A DNA stretch of 17,075 bases, taken from the NCBI GenBank assembly GCA_013043995.1, contig JABEVL010000068.1, forward strand, positions 1-17,075, in the 5' to 3' direction. This stretch comes from Spirochaetales bacterium (GTDB lineage: Bacteria; Spirochaetota; Spirochaetia; JABEVK01). A program made the translations under genes and the position numbers. Positions 15,301 through 17,075 of the stretch are shown piece after piece; within the stretch, counting starts at the first letter, position 1, and the number at the start of each line of letters is the position of its first letter. Under the pieces are notes generated by a model. It did not search any database and was not told the DNA's origin. It saw only the letters and a program-made list of their open reading frames with translations.

Positions 15301-16737
15301 GAAAAGTCGAGCAAGGAACTTTTGGTTCTGAAGTTAGACGAGGGGGAAAACCGTGGCCCCTTGGCCATTCGGGTTAAATCCTTTGTCGAAACGATTCGCA
15401 ACAAGCGTGAAAGAGGCTTGCCCGTTCTCAATGCCTACAAGTTGCTTTCGGACCCCTATCCTGTGAAGTTTCAGCCTAAGGATAAGTCCCGGCTGTCAAT
15501 TCTTGTGCCCAATATGTCTGTGGCATTTTCCAAGGTCATCGGCGCCGTGATGGAAACCGAAGGGTACAAGACTCACCATTTGCGGTTAGCCGACCAGGAA
15601 GCCATCGCCCTAGGTAAAAAGTTCGTTCACAACGATATCTGCTACCCGGCGCAGATCAATATCGGGGAGATTTTGCGCGTGCTCAAAAGCGGCGAGGTCG
15701 ATCCCAACGCAGCGGCTGCGGGTTTGCCCAAAAATTGCGCCGATTGCCGTGCCGGACAATATTTTTTGCTAGCACGCAAAGCCCTCGACGAAGCGGGGTT
15801 CCCCCAGGTGCCTTTAATTACCACAGGTGCCGACACCAAGCAGATGCATCCCGGCTTTAAACTCTCTCCGCTTTTCCAGATTCGCATGATTTGGGCTCTG
15901 GCGATGATCGACGCCCTTGAATTTATGCTGAGAGCCGTCCGCCCTTACGAAAAAATCGTCGGGGAAACCGACAAGGTTTTTGAGCTCTGTCTGGAAGAAG
16001 TGACGGCAGCCATTCACAAGGGGGTCAAAAACGCCAAGCTCGTCATGAAAAAAGCCGTAGAACGCTTTAACTCGGTCGAGTCTGACAGGAGCGTTCGACG
16101 TCCTCGTGTTGGAGTTTTGGGCGAGGTTCTGATGAACTTTCACCCGGTTGCGAACGGCCAGATCGAACGCTACCTTGAAGCTCACGGAATGGAAGTGATT
16201 CAACCCACTCTGACAGATTTTTTCCGAAAAGATTTTGTTGAAATCTTGTTCAAAGCCAAACGCGACCTGCTCCAGCATAAGTTCCTTTTTTCAACCCTGG
16301 CAAACGTGGCCGAAAGCGCCTTTGTGGCCGTTGGGGAAACATTCCAGAATATTCTGAAGGATTTCAAATATTACAGAACTCACTTTGATATCAACGACCT
16401 TGCCCGAAATATACAAGGAATGATCGATGAAACCTACGAATCAGGGGAAGGCTGGCTGATGATGGGAGAAATTCTCCAGCTCGCCAAAGAAGGCGTCAAC
16501 TCGTTTGTAGTTCTGAATCCCTTCGGTTGTATGCCCAACCATATTACAGGAAGGGGAATGATCAAACCGCTCAAAAAACGGCTTCCCCACGTCCAGATCC
16601 TGGCGCTGGACTACGACCCGGATACGAGCTTTGCCAACATCGAAAACCGTCTTCAGATGTTGGTCATTACGGCCCGTGAGTTGGAAAAACTCGCAAGGGA
16701 AGCCGAAGCTCCGCAGGAAACAGCAGAAAGCCTCTAG
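12319..16737 (+). CDS. Giant 2-hydroxyacyl-CoA dehydratase activase-related protein (tandem BcrAD/BadFG ATPase plus CoA-enzyme-activase regions)
   Basis: The 1472-residue protein starts at ATG 12319, which has GGAGG five bases upstream. A longer frame from 12229 lacks support. Domain 1 (about 1-270) is an actin-fold activase: GLDVGSTTVKIA, GGQDAK (105-110), NGSCAGGTGAF with Cys134, and GRCGVFAKTDIQ with Cys173. After a Pro-rich linker, domain 2 (about 335-590) repeats it: GVDGGSTTTKF, GGQDMK, NEACSAGCGSF (Cys464, Cys468), SRCTVFMNSS (Cys503). In classical activases two Cys from each homodimer subunit hold one [4Fe-4S] cluster; here one chain supplies both pairs. Next comes a four-Cys motif (Cys632, 635, 639, 658), then dehydratase-like regions with Cys764, 806, 872 and 979, and later Cys1108, 1140, 1143 and 1404 (NPFGCMPNH). 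It probably passes electrons at low potential using ATP. Its substrate is unknown, and no hgdA/B-type gene is nearby. Confidence 0.9.
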   Translation: MEQELWVGLDVGSTTVKIAVVEPATNELLHADYQRHNADQGGVVEALLRQAHQIWPDRPFRLTFCGSAGEPFSRLTGAFFVQEVVANTIAVKLLHPQTKVAIELGGQDAKVVFFRVDERTKKLVASDMRMNGSCAGGTGAFVDQIAELLQVKAEDFNALAAQGKTVYDISGRCGVFAKTDIQPLLNQGVSKADIALSSFHAIAKQTIGGLAQGMDINPPILFEGGPLTFNPVLIKVFQSRLNLLDHQIVVPDRPEIIVALGAALAGSTLYGDKPIAYRGLASLEGFKEGRLRLDAEVRRNAPKFFNDVGEKSSFLERYKKDTWVPTPPQPGKKVRAFLGVDGGSTTTKFILMAEDGTILDKFYKNNFGDPLQVLQTALLEMRDKYLEAGSDIEVLACGTTGYAENLFATALKADFHTVETVAHAEAARWVRPDATFILDIGGQDMKAIFLNQGVVTGIVLNEACSAGCGSFVETYAKSLKVPVEKISDLAFSSENPSFLGSRCTVFMNSSIITEQKSGKTTEDILAGLTRSVIENVFTKVIRVSNLDLLGTVVVVQGGTFKNDAVLRAFEQYLGRQVYRPELPGEMGAMGIARLTHQHAQAQKSETGEFSTSFIGWEALQNFRYETKPGSICPFCANACNRTIVTFPDGSTYVTGNRCEKGEVVGDPKDPAIREKIRSATKRIDDVPDLMKLHREVLLKDYPVKVVGKPTSLTIGIPRSLEFWSSMPFWKGTFQSLGIKVKVSRKSSYEIFEKGLPNVPSDTACFPAKLAHGHVRDLIDQGVDRIFMPMMIKIPVENEKTKAGVMCPLVQGYPAVIDASDEPTARFGVPFDHPAFHWYDDTHKERQVVRYLNDVLGIPTSAAKLAFQEGVRCQTSAYAEIQEAGRRVLTELEGTNRWAIVLSGRPYHSDELINHSLSSHFTRMGIPILTIDSLPEIHDEDVALSRMDAANAFHTRMIGAAFHVAKNPNLELVQIVSFGCGHDAIISDEMVRILREKSSKELLVLKLDEGENRGPLAIRVKSFVETIRNKRERGLPVLNAYKLLSDPYPVKFQPKDKSRLSILVPNMSVAFSKVIGAVMETEGYKTHHLRLADQEAIALGKKFVHNDICYPAQINIGEILRVLKSGEVDPNAAAAGLPKNCADCRAGQYFLLARKALDEAGFPQVPLITTGADTKQMHPGFKLSPLFQIRMIWALAMIDALEFMLRAVRPYEKIVGETDKVFELCLEEVTAAIHKGVKNAKLVMKKAVERFNSVESDRSVRRPRVGVLGEVLMNFHPVANGQIERYLEAHGMEVIQPTLTDFFRKDFVEILFKAKRDLLQHKFLFSTLANVAESAFVAVGETFQNILKDFKYYRTHFDINDLARNIQGMIDETYESGEGWLMMGEILQLAKEGVNSFVVLNPFGCMPNHITGRGMIKPLKKRLPHVQILALDYDPDTSFANIENRLQMLVITARELEKLAREAEAPQETAESL

Positions 16738-16769
16738 GCCCGTTTCCCTTGCGATGAGCTTAGGCTTTC
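16726..16769. repeat. Inverted repeat at the convergent gene junction, possible terminator
   Basis: GAAAGCCT (16726-16733) and AGGCTTTC (16762-16769) are perfect 8-base inverted arms separated by 28 bases. They span the stop codons of the two convergent genes. On the plus strand a run of five T follows at 16775-16779, so the structure could end the giant gene's transcript, although the loop is long for an intrinsic terminator. Confidence 0.35.
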
Positions 16770-17075
16770 CAGATCTTTTTGAGGCGTTCCAGGGCTTCGA
16801 CGACCTTGTCGCGGTGGTTGAAAGCACTGATACGGACGTAGCCCTGGCCGCAGGTCCCAAAGCCCACTCCTGGGGTGACGACAACTTGAGCCTTTTCCAG
16901 AATCTCATCGAAGGCTTGCCAGCTGTCTTCTCCTGCCTTGACCCAAACGTAGGGGCCGTTTTCACCTCCGGTGGCTGAAAGCCCCGCGCTTTGGACGGCC
17001 TGACGGATGAGCCGTGCATTTTCCATGTAGTAATCGGTCAGGCCCTGAACTTCGGTTTGTCCCTGGGGCGTGTAC
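16760..17075 (-). CDS. dapL: LL-diaminopimelate aminotransferase-like protein, C-terminal part
   Basis: The frame is open from the window edge to the TAA at 16760-16762 and gives the last 104 residues of a class I/II aminotransferase. Visible parts are TDYYMENARLIRQAV, the substrate-face stretch ENGPYVWVK, the end-domain motif TPGVGFGTCGQGYVRISAF, then NHRDKVVEALERL. This tail fits DapL, which converts tetrahydrodipicolinate directly to LL-diaminopimelate in lysine and cell-wall synthesis. DapL is used by Leptospira, Chlamydia and many anaerobes. The PLP lysine and the rest lie beyond the window, so another aminotransferase of the same class cannot be excluded. It converges on the giant gene with 22 bases between stops. 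Confidence 0.8.
   Translation of the reverse strand, partial: YTPQGQTEVQGLTDYYMENARLIRQAVQSAGLSATGGENGPYVWVKAGEDSWQAFDEILEKAQVVVTPGVGFGTCGQGYVRISAFNHRDKVVEALERLKKIWKA

Overview
The window looks like ordinary chromosome from an anaerobic bacterium, most likely a spirochaete. There is no rRNA, so this is inference from gene content. The CheY has a ~24-residue N-terminal extension and a sequence I associate with treponemal CheY. The enoyl reductase has the same length and catalytic-residue positions (Tyr235, Lys244) as the Treponema denticola trans-2-enoyl-CoA reductase. Lysine synthesis appears to use DapL, and there is a giant 2-hydroxyacyl-CoA dehydratase activase-like iron-sulfur protein typical of anaerobes. 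No mobile element, CRISPR array, phage gene, toxin or defence gene was seen.

Layout. (1) 1-3597, plus strand: the end of yebC, then ruvC, ruvA, ruvB and queA. The genes abut or overlap by 4-26 bases, forming one Holliday-junction-processing operon with a tRNA-queuosine gene at its end. (2) 3546-6305, minus strand: a four-gene unit read as ferredoxin-NADP reductase-like flavoprotein, lipA, gcvH, lipM-like octanoyltransferase. It appears to be a compact lipoyl-assembly operon, and its last gene overlaps queA tail to tail by 52 bases. (3) 6306-6760: a 455-base gene-free stretch with several inverted repeats and no recognised RNA family. (4) 6761-6833, minus: tRNA-Val(CAC) with a good sigma70-type promoter and no encoded CCA. 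(5) 6982-10307, minus: cheY and a coupled YkgJ-type cysteine-cluster gene, then fabV/ter and a CNNM/CorC-type CBS membrane protein. (6) 10417-11625, plus: a U32-family protein with an extra C-terminal four-cysteine motif. (7) 11634-12188, minus: an unrecognised four-helix membrane protein. (8) 12319-16737, plus: a 1472-residue protein with two activase domains in tandem followed by cysteine-rich CoA-enzyme-activase/dehydratase-like regions. (9) 16760-17075, minus: the C-terminal part of a DapL-type aminotransferase running off the window.

The lip operon holds a possible electron supply (the reductase) for the radical-SAM enzyme LipA, the carrier protein GcvH, and the transferase that would charge GcvH with octanoate. 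The giant activase-like protein is the most interesting object. It carries both halves of what is a homodimer in the classical activase, and it is joined to its putative electron-accepting partner regions. This architecture is known from databases as a protein of unresolved function, so it is not a new discovery here, but its substrate is unknown. Everything was read by eye from the sequence; no similarity search or folding was run.
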